A stretch of DNA of 64,000 nucleotides from Flavobacteriaceae bacterium GF1 (GCA_009797885.1 WNKP01000006.1:124001-188000), one strand, 5' to 3'. Counted from the first letter of the stretch, positions 1-10,132 are shown. The notes: generated from the letters alone by a model not told the origin. Numbers and translations: made by a program.

Positions 1-865
1 GCGATGTGAGCACCACAATCACATCATTGTATCTATACAATTGGTTAGGCGAAAGGTCTGCATCTTTTGAAAAGGTTTTTACGTTTGCTATTTTTCCATC
101 TTCATAATGCTGTAATACCGTTCTGTCTGTATCCTTTCCTAACAGCCAGTAATCACCATTTTTCCCAATAGTAAAATCTACTATATTTAAGTCAAATTGC
201 AATGAATCTAGCTCATTACTTTTCTTATCGATTGTGTAAATCCAGTCCTTTTTATCATTTCTTTTGTAAGAAAGAAAGTAGAACTTTTTTTTTATTGACT
301 TTACCTTTTCTATAGGCTTTTCTAATTTCAAAGTGTCCCAACTTACACCACCATCAATAGTTTTCATAAAACCACCATCACGAGCATAATTAGACAGCCT
401 CCCAAAAATGTAACCTACTGAATCGTTCTCAAAAAAGACGCTCTTAGGGTATATATTTCCTAACTCAGATATTTTTTGCAATTCATCTGTATCCAAATTT
501 ACCTTATATAATATCGTTTTTGAATTGGAAAAAGATAATTTTTGGGTAAATATTTCATTGATTAAATAGATGTGTTTATCTGTAAAAGAAGTTTCACGAT
601 TCTCCCCAGGCACTCTTATATCAAGTAGTTTAAAATTTGTATTGCCTTTCCGTTTATAAATTATAGTCTCTTTTGTTCTATAATCTTGGGAATCTCCTGT
701 CGTTCCAATCATATAACCATACTGTCCTTTATCAACAATGGATTTATAATACTCAAACTCAAGTTTAACGTACTCTATACTACAATTGCTATTGTTGTTA
801 AAGGAACACGATACACAAGTTAGCATTGCAATTATTAAACTTAAAAACATTATTTCTTTATTCAT
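1..865 (-). CDS. Lipoprotein with Asp-box (BNR-like) motif, partial; candidate partner of the upstream RHS toxin
   Basis: An open frame of 288 codons starts with ATG at 865-863 and runs without a stop off the left edge. The N-terminus is a hydrophobic signal (MNKEIMFLSLIIAMLTCVSC) with cysteines suited to a lipobox, so a membrane-anchored lipoprotein is inferred. Inside, TIDGGVSWDTL is an Asp-box as found in BNR/sialidase-type beta-propellers. The start codon overlaps the stop of the RHS gene by one base (TAATG) and AGGAGG lies just upstream, an unusually strong Shine-Dalgarno for this phylum, so translation is probably coupled to the toxin gene. A gene in this position is often the immunity gene of a polymorphic toxin; that role is inference only. 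The DNA is clearly more AT-rich than the RHS core. Confidence 0.8.
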   Translation of the reverse strand, partial: MNKEIMFLSLIIAMLTCVSCSFNNNSNCSIEYVKLEFEYYKSIVDKGQYGYMIGTTGDSQDYRTKETIIYKRKGNTNFKLLDIRVPGENRETSFTDKHIYLINEIFTQKLSFSNSKTILYKVNLDTDELQKISELGNIYPKSVFFENDSVGYIFGRLSNYARDGGFMKTIDGGVSWDTLKLEKPIEKVKSIKKKFYFLSYKRNDKKDWIYTIDKKSNELDSLQFDLNIVDFTIGKNGDYWLLGKDTDRTVLQHYEDGKIANVKTFSKDADLSPNQLYRYNDVIVVLTS

Positions 866-3800
866 TATAAACCTCCTAATCTTAAATAAGTAGGGTTCTT
901 CGTTTTATTGTATAGTGATGACGGAGAAGACTTAAAAGAATTAAATAATAATTGTTTATTAAGAATCTTTCCTATCTGTGCTCTCCCTAAACCAGAACCA
1001 AAAGAATCACTGAAATTAGGAGTTACCATAATTCTCAACTTATCCGACATACCTAAATTGAATAGCTTATCTCCTTTTGAGTATGCAGGTACGTGTGATT
1101 CAAACGCAAACTTTTGGAAAGTTTCATTATTTAGCTCAATGCTCGGGTTTTCTCTCAAAGCTTCTTCCATTAAAACCTGTAATTCAATAGAAGTTTGGTC
1201 TAACCATTCTTTCCCAGTTTCCGAAAGTCCATCTCTGGTTTCATTCGTAAATCGAACATTGTACTTATGCCCATATCCTAAATAATAATCTGGTGGACGA
1301 GTACCATATTTTTCGATATGTTTTTTATATCTATTAATATAATAATCTGCACTACCATCAAGTGTTTCTTCAGTATATTCAGCTTCAACAGAATCTGGGT
1401 CTGCTCCATTTGTCAATTGCCAGCCATCATTTTCAGTATATGTCCAGTCATATCCAAAAGCTCCTTGCCTTGTATCTCCAACACTACCTTCTTCGCAAGG
1501 CACATATTCATCATTTTCAGATTTTGTAAAGCAATTGCCATCAGGATCAATAAATACATTGGGATTATTAGCCATAGCAGAGTATGGAGAAAATGCAATC
1601 TGCTTCTCGTGGTCAGCCATTGCATCAATACTTGTCCATCTACCTAAAGTAGCATCATAATTTCTTGCTCCGAAGTCGTGCCATTTTAAACCAAGTTCCT
1701 CCTGATTCTCTTTTCCTTGATAATCATAAGGATGATGTGTACCATTCACAACATTGTTGTATCCTTTATGACGTAAACCAAAGGGATAATAGTTGTTCTC
1801 CTCAATGATCTCAAGGGTTCCGTTGTTGTCAGTATATGATAGACGGACGTTCCCCAAATGATCTTTGTATTGGTACACATAGTCATAACCACTACTGTTA
1901 TTGGGCATCACATAGCCCTCTGGGTGGCCAAAGAACTGTAGGGCATTATTCTCATAGATGTAGTTGCCCGCATAATCGGTCGTGGTCGAAACACCGTTGT
2001 TATAGGTCATTTTCTTCAGTTTCGTTCCAAGGGCATCGTAAATATAGCTGATCTTTTTGTTAGTATTGTTGTCAAACTTTACCTCTGTCGGTAGATTTAG
2101 ATGGTTATAGCCGATCCCATCCACACTGGTGGTCCCAATGCCCTTGTTCAGGTCGCGCACCATGTTCCCGTTGGCATCGTACCAATAGTCTTGGCCATCG
2201 GTTGTACTATCCTTGAAGCCATAGGTTTTACGTCCAATGTCCAAAACCTTGGTGAGCTTGTTACCGGCATCATAACTATAACCCAATCTGTCCATTGGGC
2301 CGAAAGTGGTGGCTGTGGCATTGGTATGCCCATTTCTGTTCAGTTCGGTAATGTTACCGTTCTTATCATACAGGGCCGTCATATTATAATGGCCCGTTTG
2401 GACAACGGCAGAGGTAAGCCGGTTCAGCGCATCATAGCCATAGCGGTACCATTTTAGGGAACTGTCGGTATTGGCCGTACGCCACTCCGTTTCCGCAATA
2501 TTGCCATTGTACAGTTTGGTCCCACTATGGGCCACAGTATTGTAGTTAATCGCAAAGGCAAAGAGATCGTCGCCGAGGCTGGAAGGGTTGTTAATCTTTG
2601 TGAGCCATCCCCTAACATTATAAGCATACTTCACGGTCTGTAGGCCCATGGTCGCATCATAGGTTGCCCCTGGGCTACCGCCCACTTTCTTCCGTACCAA
2701 TTGTCCGAGTTCATCATAGTTGTTGTAAACGATCAGTTCCTGTGCAAATTGGGGATCGATCTTGGCAGTATAGCTCAAACCAGGGGCTGCCACTACGTGA
2801 AAGCCAGGGCGCAGGATAATACTGCTGGTGGCAATATCCGTTCGGGAACCGGTCACCGGGGTACTCAAAACAAGGGAGGTATCCCCAATAGCACTGTTGC
2901 AGGTATCGCCAAGGGTCGCGTCCCCTATACACTGGGTCTGGCTGAGCAATCGCCCCACATGGTCATAGGCAAAATTATCAATGGTCACAATGGTCTCTTC
3001 AACTCCGTCCAGAGTCCTGGTATGGGCACTACGTACCTTTAGGGACCTGCCCCCAAAGTCTAGCTGGGTCCCTACCACGTCGGTGGTGCCCAAATACGTA
3101 TTCTTGCTGGCCGTATAGATGGCCCTGCCCTTGGCATCGTAACCGGTCAGGGTAGTAATCCAGTCGGCCTGTCCTGCAGTTGCCGAGGAATCCAGTACCC
3201 TTACCTTGCTTACCGTAGCAAGGCCCTTTACGTTGCTGGCCTTGGTTTGCCCCAGAACCGTTGTAGGTACGGTAAGACCATCGGTATCCACATAGCTGTC
3301 GTAATAGTTTACCATATGGATCTCCATGGCAAGTGTATTGGGGTAGGCGCTATTGGAATACAGTACAGTTTCGTCTGCCAGGCTAGGGGAACTTGTCCGC
3401 CGGGATTCGTGCTGGGCAGTGGCATTGTTTGCCCCGGTTTGCAGGCTGGCCCGATTACTGGTGCTACTTACCATTCCGGTATAGGCCACACGGCCATGGA
3501 CATCGTATTTGGTAAACAGCCATTTTCCCTGTACCCTTAGGATGGGATCGCGGGTCATGATCGGTTGGTCCAGTTTGTTGTACACAATCTCTTCCCAGGT
3601 ACTTGCCGTACCCTTGCCGGGCAATTTCTTTTCCACCAAACGGTTGCGGTGATCGTACTTGTATTGGTAACAGAGTTCGTTGAGCTCCGTGGTACTCACC
3701 CCATTGGAGGTGTCCACCTTGGGCGGGATCACATAGGTCAGGTTCCCGTAGTCATCATACACATAATAGGTGTCGTGGGCCGTTATAGTGCTCCCGACCA

Positions 3801-6336
3801 GGGCATAAGTACGCTTGAGCACCACACGGCCCTGTTTATCGGTAAACTCCTCAGTGCTGTGCAGTTTTGAGGTCGAAGCGTGGTTTTCATCTTTGGTTAT
3901 GGTCTTGTACAGTTCCCCCGTAGCATAGTGTTCCTCCGCACCACTGCCCTTACGAAGCTCGGGCAGTTCCGTGTTTCCTCCAACGAAGGCCACATAAAAA
4001 TAAGGCACTTCCGAAGCAGTATTGATATGGTGTCCAAATTCCACTTCATGCCCCCCGCCCATACGCCAATCGTACCCGGGGGCGGCCTGTTTCAATACCC
4101 GGTCTAGGGGCGAGGCCTCAAAGGCCCTTTCCGAAAAGGGATTGGGTGTTGCCGATACAATATCGCCCGGATAATTGGCCACATAGTAGCCATGGGCATC
4201 ACTTTGGGCCGTGGTATGCAACTGGCCCACCGTACCTGTTGCGGGATAGGGGAGGTATTCTCTTTCCACACGGCCGTAATCGTCATATTCCATATGCGTC
4301 ACCAGATCCCTGCCTTTTGGGGTGGCCTTGAGCGCCAAATCCTGCATAGGTCTTCCCAGACCATCATAATAGGTCAACCGTTCGATCACATCGTTGTTGT
4401 TCACTAAGGTGCTGCTGCCCGTAATGGCCCTCTGATAGGAACGCACATGTAGATAGTTGGCATTGGTCATGATAGGGGCCGCATACCCACATCCATTGGC
4501 AAGCCCCGGAAAGTTGGGGCATTGATCGGAAGCGTTGTCCACATGATCCGGGGGACGGTCGCAAGTGGTGGTACTTACCGACGGATCCCCAAATCCGTCC
4601 CCATCGGTATCGGCATACCAGGTGGGCGGTGGGTTGACCGTTATCGTTACCGTGCCCGTGTACTTGGTTTGTCCACAGGATACCACCTGTCTGCGGTACC
4701 AGTGCGAGACCGAAATCGGGCCCGGGGCATACGAGGCGCTCGTGGCACCAGCAATGTTGACAAAGCCCGAAGTGGCACCGGTGGTCGATCGCTGCCACTG
4801 GTAGGCATAGCTGCCATTGCCGCCCGAAGCCGTTGAAACACTGGAAAGGTTCCCTGGATCCTTGTCCGCACAAAGGTTCTGTGTACCATTGATGCTGCCC
4901 GGGAACAGATTGGGCCGAACGGTCACTTTGATACTTGGGGTATATTTTGTCTGCCCACAGGAAATCACCCGCCTACGGTACCACCGTGTGGCCGTTTGGT
5001 TACCAGGGGGGTTGTAGCTGCTTTCCGTGGCACCACTGATGTTGCCCCAGGAGCTGTTGTTCGACGATATTTGCCACTGGTAGGCATACCCACCCAACCC
5101 GTTCGAGGGTGAGGCATAATAGCCCAGGGTAATTGGATCACCACCGTAACAGACCGTTTGCGTGCCGTTGATGTTGCCCGCCGTTAGGGGCGGCAGGACG
5201 GTCACCTTTACCGACCCGGTGTACTTGGTCTGTCCGCAGGAAATCACCCGCCTGCGGAACCACCGTGTAGCCGTTTGGTTCCCCGGCGGATCGTAGGTGC
5301 TTGCCGTGGCACCGCTGATATTGCCCCAGGAACTGTTGTTCGACGATATTTGCCATTGGTAACTATAGCCGCCCAACCCGTTCGAGGGCGAGACTTCGTT
5401 GCCCAAGGGGGACGGATTGCTACTAAAACAGACCGTTTGCGTGCCGTTGATGTTGCCCGCCGTTAGGGGCGGCAGAACGGTCACCTTAACGCTCCCTGTA
5501 TATCTGGTCTGGGAGGCGCATTGCGCACGCCTGCGGTACCATCTAGAGACCTTCTGTCCCCCAGGGGGGTTGTACGTGGTGGCGGTGGCCCCACTGATGT
5601 TGGTCCAACCACTACTGCCATTATTGGAATACTGCCATTGATAGGAAACACTCCCACTAACGCCGCTGGCCGAAGCGCTATTGCCAAGCGTACCGGGATT
5701 GCCATCATAACAAATGGTTTGGGTTCCGGAAATGGACCCTGCACCAAGGTTAACGATGGAAACATAACGCGATCCCGAACTGGTACTCCACTGGGCACTA
5801 CCGGTGTGGTAGGCCCGGATATAATAGGTTCCCGTTCCCTCGTTGGCGACAAAGGTGGTGCCCTTTCCCTTGTTGATATGGGTACCATTGGGGTTCTTTC
5901 CCTGCCAGTACCAGTCAACATCCTCTGGCGGTGAGCCATTCCGTGTGAGCAAGGCCTGGCCACAGCCATTATCGGATATGGACGGGGTGCCGGGTGCAGC
6001 AGTAGGAACGAACGCAACCGTTACTTCAATTTCAACTATAGAAAAATTTCCACTGACACCCATGGTCTCGTAGACAACCACCAGGGGTTGAGTGCCTGGA
6101 ATGTTCCATCTCACCGTGGCGCTGGTGTTGTTCGAACTTGTGATTACTCCTCCCGCGTCCCAATCAGCATAGGTGACGTCACCCCTGACAAGGGTATAGG
6201 TTTCCACATCTCCCAGGTTTACCGATCTATCGCCAATCAACTGGCCGTAAAGGCCGTTGTAGGTCAAAAACAACGATAGTAGTGTAACAATCAGCGGTAT
6301 TTTATAATTTTTATTGGTATTGAAGCTGTTTTGCAT
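865..6336 (-). CDS. RHS-repeat/DUF6443 secreted protein with variable C-terminal (toxin-like) domain
   Basis: 1823 aa. A signal peptide (residues 1-32) is followed by an Ig-like N-terminal region, four Ig/PKD-like repeats (about 198-568), a calcium-binding type-3-like segment (DTDGDGFGDP near 575), a DUF6443-like start near 625 (YDGLGRPMQD), many YD repeats, and an RHS-associated core ending DHLGNVR...LGRW...NNPN...DPDG near residue 1600. The last 222 residues form a separate tip that I cannot name. In RHS/YD systems the repeats build a shell around a C-terminal effector released after the core motif. No T6SS genes and no type IX sorting domain are visible, so the delivery route is unknown. 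Fourth gene of a minus-strand operon; it overlaps the downstream lipoprotein start. Confidence 0.9.
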   Translation of the reverse strand: MQNSFNTNKNYKIPLIVTLLSLFLTYNGLYGQLIGDRSVNLGDVETYTLVRGDVTYADWDAGGVITSSNNTSATVRWNIPGTQPLVVVYETMGVSGNFSIVEIEVTVAFVPTAAPGTPSISDNGCGQALLTRNGSPPEDVDWYWQGKNPNGTHINKGKGTTFVANEGTGTYYIRAYHTGSAQWSTSSGSRYVSIVNLGAGSISGTQTICYDGNPGTLGNSASASGVSGSVSYQWQYSNNGSSGWTNISGATATTYNPPGGQKVSRWYRRRAQCASQTRYTGSVKVTVLPPLTAGNINGTQTVCFSSNPSPLGNEVSPSNGLGGYSYQWQISSNNSSWGNISGATASTYDPPGNQTATRWFRRRVISCGQTKYTGSVKVTVLPPLTAGNINGTQTVCYGGDPITLGYYASPSNGLGGYAYQWQISSNNSSWGNISGATESSYNPPGNQTATRWYRRRVISCGQTKYTPSIKVTVRPNLFPGSINGTQNLCADKDPGNLSSVSTASGGNGSYAYQWQRSTTGATSGFVNIAGATSASYAPGPISVSHWYRRQVVSCGQTKYTGTVTITVNPPPTWYADTDGDGFGDPSVSTTTCDRPPDHVDNASDQCPNFPGLANGCGYAAPIMTNANYLHVRSYQRAITGSSTLVNNNDVIERLTYYDGLGRPMQDLALKATPKGRDLVTHMEYDDYGRVEREYLPYPATGTVGQLHTTAQSDAHGYYVANYPGDIVSATPNPFSERAFEASPLDRVLKQAAPGYDWRMGGGHEVEFGHHINTASEVPYFYVAFVGGNTELPELRKGSGAEEHYATGELYKTITKDENHASTSKLHSTEEFTDKQGRVVLKRTYALVGSTITAHDTYYVYDDYGNLTYVIPPKVDTSNGVSTTELNELCYQYKYDHRNRLVEKKLPGKGTASTWEEIVYNKLDQPIMTRDPILRVQGKWLFTKYDVHGRVAYTGMVSSTSNRASLQTGANNATAQHESRRTSSPSLADETVLYSNSAYPNTLAMEIHMVNYYDSYVDTDGLTVPTTVLGQTKASNVKGLATVSKVRVLDSSATAGQADWITTLTGYDAKGRAIYTASKNTYLGTTDVVGTQLDFGGRSLKVRSAHTRTLDGVEETIVTIDNFAYDHVGRLLSQTQCIGDATLGDTCNSAIGDTSLVLSTPVTGSRTDIATSSIILRPGFHVVAAPGLSYTAKIDPQFAQELIVYNNYDELGQLVRKKVGGSPGATYDATMGLQTVKYAYNVRGWLTKINNPSSLGDDLFAFAINYNTVAHSGTKLYNGNIAETEWRTANTDSSLKWYRYGYDALNRLTSAVVQTGHYNMTALYDKNGNITELNRNGHTNATATTFGPMDRLGYSYDAGNKLTKVLDIGRKTYGFKDSTTDGQDYWYDANGNMVRDLNKGIGTTSVDGIGYNHLNLPTEVKFDNNTNKKISYIYDALGTKLKKMTYNNGVSTTTDYAGNYIYENNALQFFGHPEGYVMPNNSSGYDYVYQYKDHLGNVRLSYTDNNGTLEIIEENNYYPFGLRHKGYNNVVNGTHHPYDYQGKENQEELGLKWHDFGARNYDATLGRWTSIDAMADHEKQIAFSPYSAMANNPNVFIDPDGNCFTKSENDEYVPCEEGSVGDTRQGAFGYDWTYTENDGWQLTNGADPDSVEAEYTEETLDGSADYYINRYKKHIEKYGTRPPDYYLGYGHKYNVRFTNETRDGLSETGKEWLDQTSIELQVLMEEALRENPSIELNNETFQKFAFESHVPAYSKGDKLFNLGMSDKLRIMVTPNFSDSFGSGLGRAQIGKILNKQLLFNSFKSSPSSLYNKTKNPTYLRLGGL
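868..1533 (-). other. Variable C-terminal tip of the RHS protein (putative effector domain)
   Basis: Residues 1602-1823 follow directly after the RHS core end (VFIDPDGN). The segment contains LGYGHKYNVRF, LSETGKEWLDQ, FQKFAFESHVPAYSKG and LGMSDKLRIMVTPN. I have a general impression that similar tips occur in other Bacteroidetes RHS proteins, but I cannot assign a Pfam name or catalytic residues. The DNA here is visibly AT-richer than the GC-rich core at 1900-6300, the usual sign of tip exchange in polymorphic toxins. Toxin activity is inferred from position and composition, not from a recognised fold. Confidence 0.6.
4633..5745 (-). repeat. Four tandem approx. 90-95-codon Ig/PKD-like repeats inside the RHS gene
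   Basis: Each unit carries GSIxGTQxxC, a YQWQxS motif, NISGATxxxY, a RWYRRR-type motif, CGQTKYTGS and a VTV ending. Units 2 and 3 are close to identical at the protein level, and their DNA (for example around 5040-5060 and 5315-5345) is also nearly identical, which suggests recent duplication or gene conversion. The repeats lie in the N-terminal half and probably act as spacers or adhesive modules. Confidence 0.85.
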
Positions 6337-6381
6337 TTTTATGGTTGTGTATGGATTTTATATTTGAGGTTGGGAAAAATC

Positions 6382-6846
6382 TCATCCAGTCCTGTTGAAA
6401 AAGAGTCTTTTGAACAGTATGTCCTTCGTTGCTGCACCCTGCGGTACAAGTATCAGTAGGTTTCCATCAAGACTAGCTATATAGTCGATCTCTATGCTGT
6501 TCCCATCGATCATGGCCAATAGGCCCAGATTATTAAGGGTCCAGCTTCCCGAAAGTACCGTACCGTCCGTATTGGTTATGGTATACATACCGTTGCTGTG
6601 GAAGTCAAAACGCCTGCCGTTCAAAAACTGCCTCATCCTGTTCTGTAGCGTACCGCTTACCTTTTGATAAAGCTGTCTTTCGTTGCCCGATACATCGGCC
6701 AGGGTCAGGTCGTAGTTCAGGGACCAACTTCCCCTAATATCGGTGGGGTCCCCCTGCTGTTGGCCGTGCGAGGCATATGATAGTACCGATAGACATGCAA
6801 TTAGCATTACACTTGGTAGCTTGATAATCAATTTTTGTGTTTTCAT
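6382..6846 (-). CDS. Small secreted lipocalin-like protein
   Basis: From the ATG at 6846 the product is 154 aa. It begins MKTQKLIIKLPSVMLIACLS and has a clean signal peptide ending near SYASHGQ. The mature part has IRGSWSLNYDLTL, then a strand-rich segment with YTITNTDGTVLSGSWTL, resembling lipocalin-like proteins of Bacteroidetes, but the assignment is soft. An upstream ATG at 6888 is in frame but adds 14 charged residues before the signal peptide and overlaps the previous gene, so 6846 is preferred; this leaves a 16-bp gap to the upstream RHS gene. It sits between two RHS genes in one operon and may be a structural or accessory partner; that is inference. Confidence 0.7.
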   Translation of the reverse strand: MKTQKLIIKLPSVMLIACLSVLSYASHGQQQGDPTDIRGSWSLNYDLTLADVSGNERQLYQKVSGTLQNRMRQFLNGRRFDFHSNGMYTITNTDGTVLSGSWTLNNLGLLAMIDGNSIEIDYIASLDGNLLILVPQGAATKDILFKRLFFNRTG

Positions 6847-6862
6847 GGTTTCTACCTTTGGT

Positions 6863-9800
6863 TTATTGTCCTTTATAATGGTATTCATAATCGGTCACCA
6901 GATTGTTATTCGCATCCCGGATGGATTCCAAACGGTTGAAGTCATCATAGTGATAGGTCATCTTATATCCTGTGGGATCGGTCATACTCGTAACACCCAC
7001 CAAAGGATCATAGGTATAGGTGGTGACCAGGGCGTCACTCATGGTAGAGTGGTTACGGAGTGTATTTTCCTGTGTGGAGGTAAGGCCCCCGGAACCGGTA
7101 TCGAAATTAGGATCAAAACCGGGCAGTGCCTCTATCAATGTTCTGGTGGCATTTTCTACCTTGGCCACCGGATATTGCCCATCATAGCCCCAGATATAAC
7201 TGATGGAGGGTCCGTTGGCCCTGGACACCTCCAGGGGGTTGCCCCAATTATCATAATCATGGTAAGTTATACGCTGTTCCGCAGCGGAATTTGACCCTTT
7301 GAGGGTTTCCATGGATTCTGGTAAAACAGCACCCGACGGCCAGTTTTTAAAACGGACAAAATCCTTCTGCAGCAGTTCATTGGCGTCCTCCATGGTATCG
7401 TTGTCAAGATCTAAAAAGGTGGAGGATTCAATAACCTCGTACTGGTGATTGGTCTTCATTTGTGTTTCTGCCGCCGTCAATGAAGGGGGCTTATCCTGTG
7501 GATAGGTCGATTTGGTTATCCTATTTTGACCCTTACTGTCAACCGTTTTTGTTTTTTGTACTTGATAGTGTTTACTATAATCATATAGATATTCCGTATG
7601 GTTGGTAACATTGCCGTTTTCGAGATAGTCTACGGTTTCAGAACTACTTAGTTTGCATACCCCTGCACTCAAATAAAAAACCTTGTAATTACTATGGCTA
7701 ATAGGGGATTGGGTGTTGGGGTTATAACCAAATACCACCAGGTCGGTTTCCTTATAGGTGCGCGGGTCAAGGTCAAAAACGTATTCGTAAACATTGTTTG
7801 TTTCCCTTACCCGTTCATAAACACCATTGTTGTTCCTGTAGTTGGTGATTTTTAGGGGCTTGCCCCTTAAGCGTTCGTTACTGTTGGGCAAGTGGTAAGG
7901 AGGTATGTAATACTGACCTCCATCATACATCGTAGTGAAGGTGTATTCGTTCTTTCCTATATTGTTGGTCTTATCCCCTATATATTCCGTTACAAAGGCA
8001 TATCCACCGTGATTGCCCTGTTCCAGGGTCAAGGTGTTTGCTGGCTTGAACATCACATGATGGAAGATCTTAACCTGCACACCTCCTTGAATGGTGGTGG
8101 TCCCATATCCGTAGTAAGAAGGAAGGGCAAATACCTTTCCCGAAGTGCTTCCATCGGCATAGGTATATTCATATTTTTTTTCTAGGGTATTGCCGCTGCC
8201 ATCCTTGAGCAGGATCTGTTTTATACGATTACCTCCCGTATAAATAAGGGTTTCCTCTTCTGGGGTAACATATTCCTGCCAGCTTAGCTGTATCCCAAAA
8301 TTATCCCCCCCATCGTACGGATCTTCAAGGGCCTTATCCGTAGGGATGACCCTGAGGATGTAATTTCCAGGGGTTATTGAAATGAAATTCGAGGTTTTAT
8401 GGAGGGTAGCATAGATATTGGTGCCGTTCTCATGAAAAATCTTGACAAAGTATGGGCAGTCATAACTTTCAACATCTGTGCAGTCGGGGTCGTCCAGAAA
8501 AACCTCTGTTTTGATGGCACCGGCGTCAATCAAATGGGGTGGGACCGTGAATGCTTGGGATGGGACGATGTTCTCGATGGTAAATGGGATGGAATACTCC
8601 TTTGTCTGGAAATCATAAAATTTGGGGTCCTTGTCCAGGACAACATATCTGGGAACCGTAGGATTATTCTGTGCAAATGCCACATGATCCCTTAAATGAT
8701 CGGGAAATTCTGCCTTGTTGGCCTCATATACATATTCAGCGGAACCCCCTGTAGGGTACTTGATTTTGGTCAGCAGGCCGGCCTGGACCTTATCGGTGTC
8801 TATGGTCGTTCCTCCTATTTGGTACAGATTGTCCGCGAAAACGGAAAAAAAGCCATTGTTTCTGCCGTTGTAGTACCCCCACTTATCATGGGAAGTTGAA
8901 AACCTGCTTGGCAGTACCTGCGGATTGTAGGTGAATTCATATGGTGGAAGGTAACTATTGTCATTGCCCTGTTCCCTTATGGAATTCAGGAATAACCGCT
9001 GTTTTGATTCCGGTGCATTTGTGTTCAAATGATGGAGAATATTGGTGCTTTTGTTCGACACCGTATGGACATAGTCAAAAACATATTTCTTTATCCGTTT
9101 GCCAGTATTATTGTTCACCTCCATACTGGTAAGGGCCTTGGGCGGTTTTGTGCTATCGTAGGCCTTTAGATCATCCCTTGTGGTATTGTAATTGAAAGTA
9201 ATCTTCCCATGCCCAAAATCTATTTGGCCTATCTTCTGTTGGGAGTTTTTGATTTCGGAAAAGTAGGAGGTGTTCACAAAGCTATTGCCGTCTTTTTCTG
9301 CCACCTCCCCATTTCTTTGGTACATTCTTGATTCTTCCTTTTCATAGGTAAAGGTTATGGTCTGCCCCGACAGTGGAATTATTTCCAACAGGTACCATGA
9401 ATTTTTTTTAATGGGTGCCTGGGAAACATTTTCGGTCAGTCCATTTTGATGGGAAAAGGAGTAATCCGTGATGGTATGGTTACTTTCGGTAGCGGTAATG
9501 GCCCCCGAACTCGACTTTCCAAAATAATATTTTGTGCCCTTGGTGTCGGTTACTATGAATCCCTCAATTTCCTGGGTAAGGTTACCGACCGTTTCTATTT
9601 TTAGGTCATCAAAGGTCTCTAGAATGGGTTTGTTTGGGTTCCCCCTGTCGTATATGAACTTTCCGCTATATCCAAGAAAATTGAAGAAGAACTGGTCCGG
9701 CATTCGGTCAAAAGTCCCATTGATTTCTGCCGAATAGGCATTCTGCCTTGTAGTGGATGAGGTAAAGAAGGTGTCATAATAACTCTGGTACAGATAGCCC

Positions 9801-10132
9801 TGTCCGGAATCGTCGGCATTCCCCCTGATCTGTCTGGTGATAACACCACCAGCATTCAGGGACCAGCCCATTCCATAGCTCGAGGCCAATTCCGCAACTT
9901 TTACGCCCCTTGCATGATAGGCCAGATTTATGGGGACCTGTACGTTCCCCTGGGAGATATGGTACAGGGGAATATGGATGTCCGGGAGCCCCGTATAATG
10001 GGATACGGGGATTTCCACGAACTGTGCCAAAGAGGCTGCGTTGGGAGATGGGGGTACAATTTTTGGCAAACCCTGTGCATAGGGTTTTATGCTAAGGCAT
10101 AGCAGGCTAATCACTAGAATTGTTCTTTTCAT
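6863..10132 (-). CDS. RHS/YD-repeat secreted protein without toxin tip
   Basis: 1089 aa with signal peptide MKRTILVISLLCLSIKPYAQ. The N-terminal motif VPPSPNAASLAQF...HYTGLPDI...LAYHARG...GMGWSLNAGG is typical of Bacteroidetes RHS proteins with an SpvB-like start. The C-terminus ends in YD repeats (MTYHYDDFNRLESIRDANNN...DYEYHYKGQ) without the RHS core ending or any effector tip. Its start overlaps the stop of the upstream 171-aa gene (ATGA, 10129-10132), so the two are probably translationally coupled. It is likely a companion shell or surface component to the longer RHS protein downstream. Confidence 0.85.
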   Translation of the reverse strand: MKRTILVISLLCLSIKPYAQGLPKIVPPSPNAASLAQFVEIPVSHYTGLPDIHIPLYHISQGNVQVPINLAYHARGVKVAELASSYGMGWSLNAGGVITRQIRGNADDSGQGYLYQSYYDTFFTSSTTRQNAYSAEINGTFDRMPDQFFFNFLGYSGKFIYDRGNPNKPILETFDDLKIETVGNLTQEIEGFIVTDTKGTKYYFGKSSSGAITATESNHTITDYSFSHQNGLTENVSQAPIKKNSWYLLEIIPLSGQTITFTYEKEESRMYQRNGEVAEKDGNSFVNTSYFSEIKNSQQKIGQIDFGHGKITFNYNTTRDDLKAYDSTKPPKALTSMEVNNNTGKRIKKYVFDYVHTVSNKSTNILHHLNTNAPESKQRLFLNSIREQGNDNSYLPPYEFTYNPQVLPSRFSTSHDKWGYYNGRNNGFFSVFADNLYQIGGTTIDTDKVQAGLLTKIKYPTGGSAEYVYEANKAEFPDHLRDHVAFAQNNPTVPRYVVLDKDPKFYDFQTKEYSIPFTIENIVPSQAFTVPPHLIDAGAIKTEVFLDDPDCTDVESYDCPYFVKIFHENGTNIYATLHKTSNFISITPGNYILRVIPTDKALEDPYDGGDNFGIQLSWQEYVTPEEETLIYTGGNRIKQILLKDGSGNTLEKKYEYTYADGSTSGKVFALPSYYGYGTTTIQGGVQVKIFHHVMFKPANTLTLEQGNHGGYAFVTEYIGDKTNNIGKNEYTFTTMYDGGQYYIPPYHLPNSNERLRGKPLKITNYRNNNGVYERVRETNNVYEYVFDLDPRTYKETDLVVFGYNPNTQSPISHSNYKVFYLSAGVCKLSSSETVDYLENGNVTNHTEYLYDYSKHYQVQKTKTVDSKGQNRITKSTYPQDKPPSLTAAETQMKTNHQYEVIESSTFLDLDNDTMEDANELLQKDFVRFKNWPSGAVLPESMETLKGSNSAAEQRITYHDYDNWGNPLEVSRANGPSISYIWGYDGQYPVAKVENATRTLIEALPGFDPNFDTGSGGLTSTQENTLRNHSTMSDALVTTYTYDPLVGVTSMTDPTGYKMTYHYDDFNRLESIRDANNNLVTDYEYHYKGQ

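Noticed and set aside
4633-5745. Regular repeats that might suggest a CRISPR or minisatellite
   Set aside because: They are in-frame protein repeats of about 95 codons without spacers.
1318-6279. Many open frames antisense to the RHS gene
   Set aside because: They are shadows of the GC-rich, repetitive RHS coding sequence with no family resemblance.
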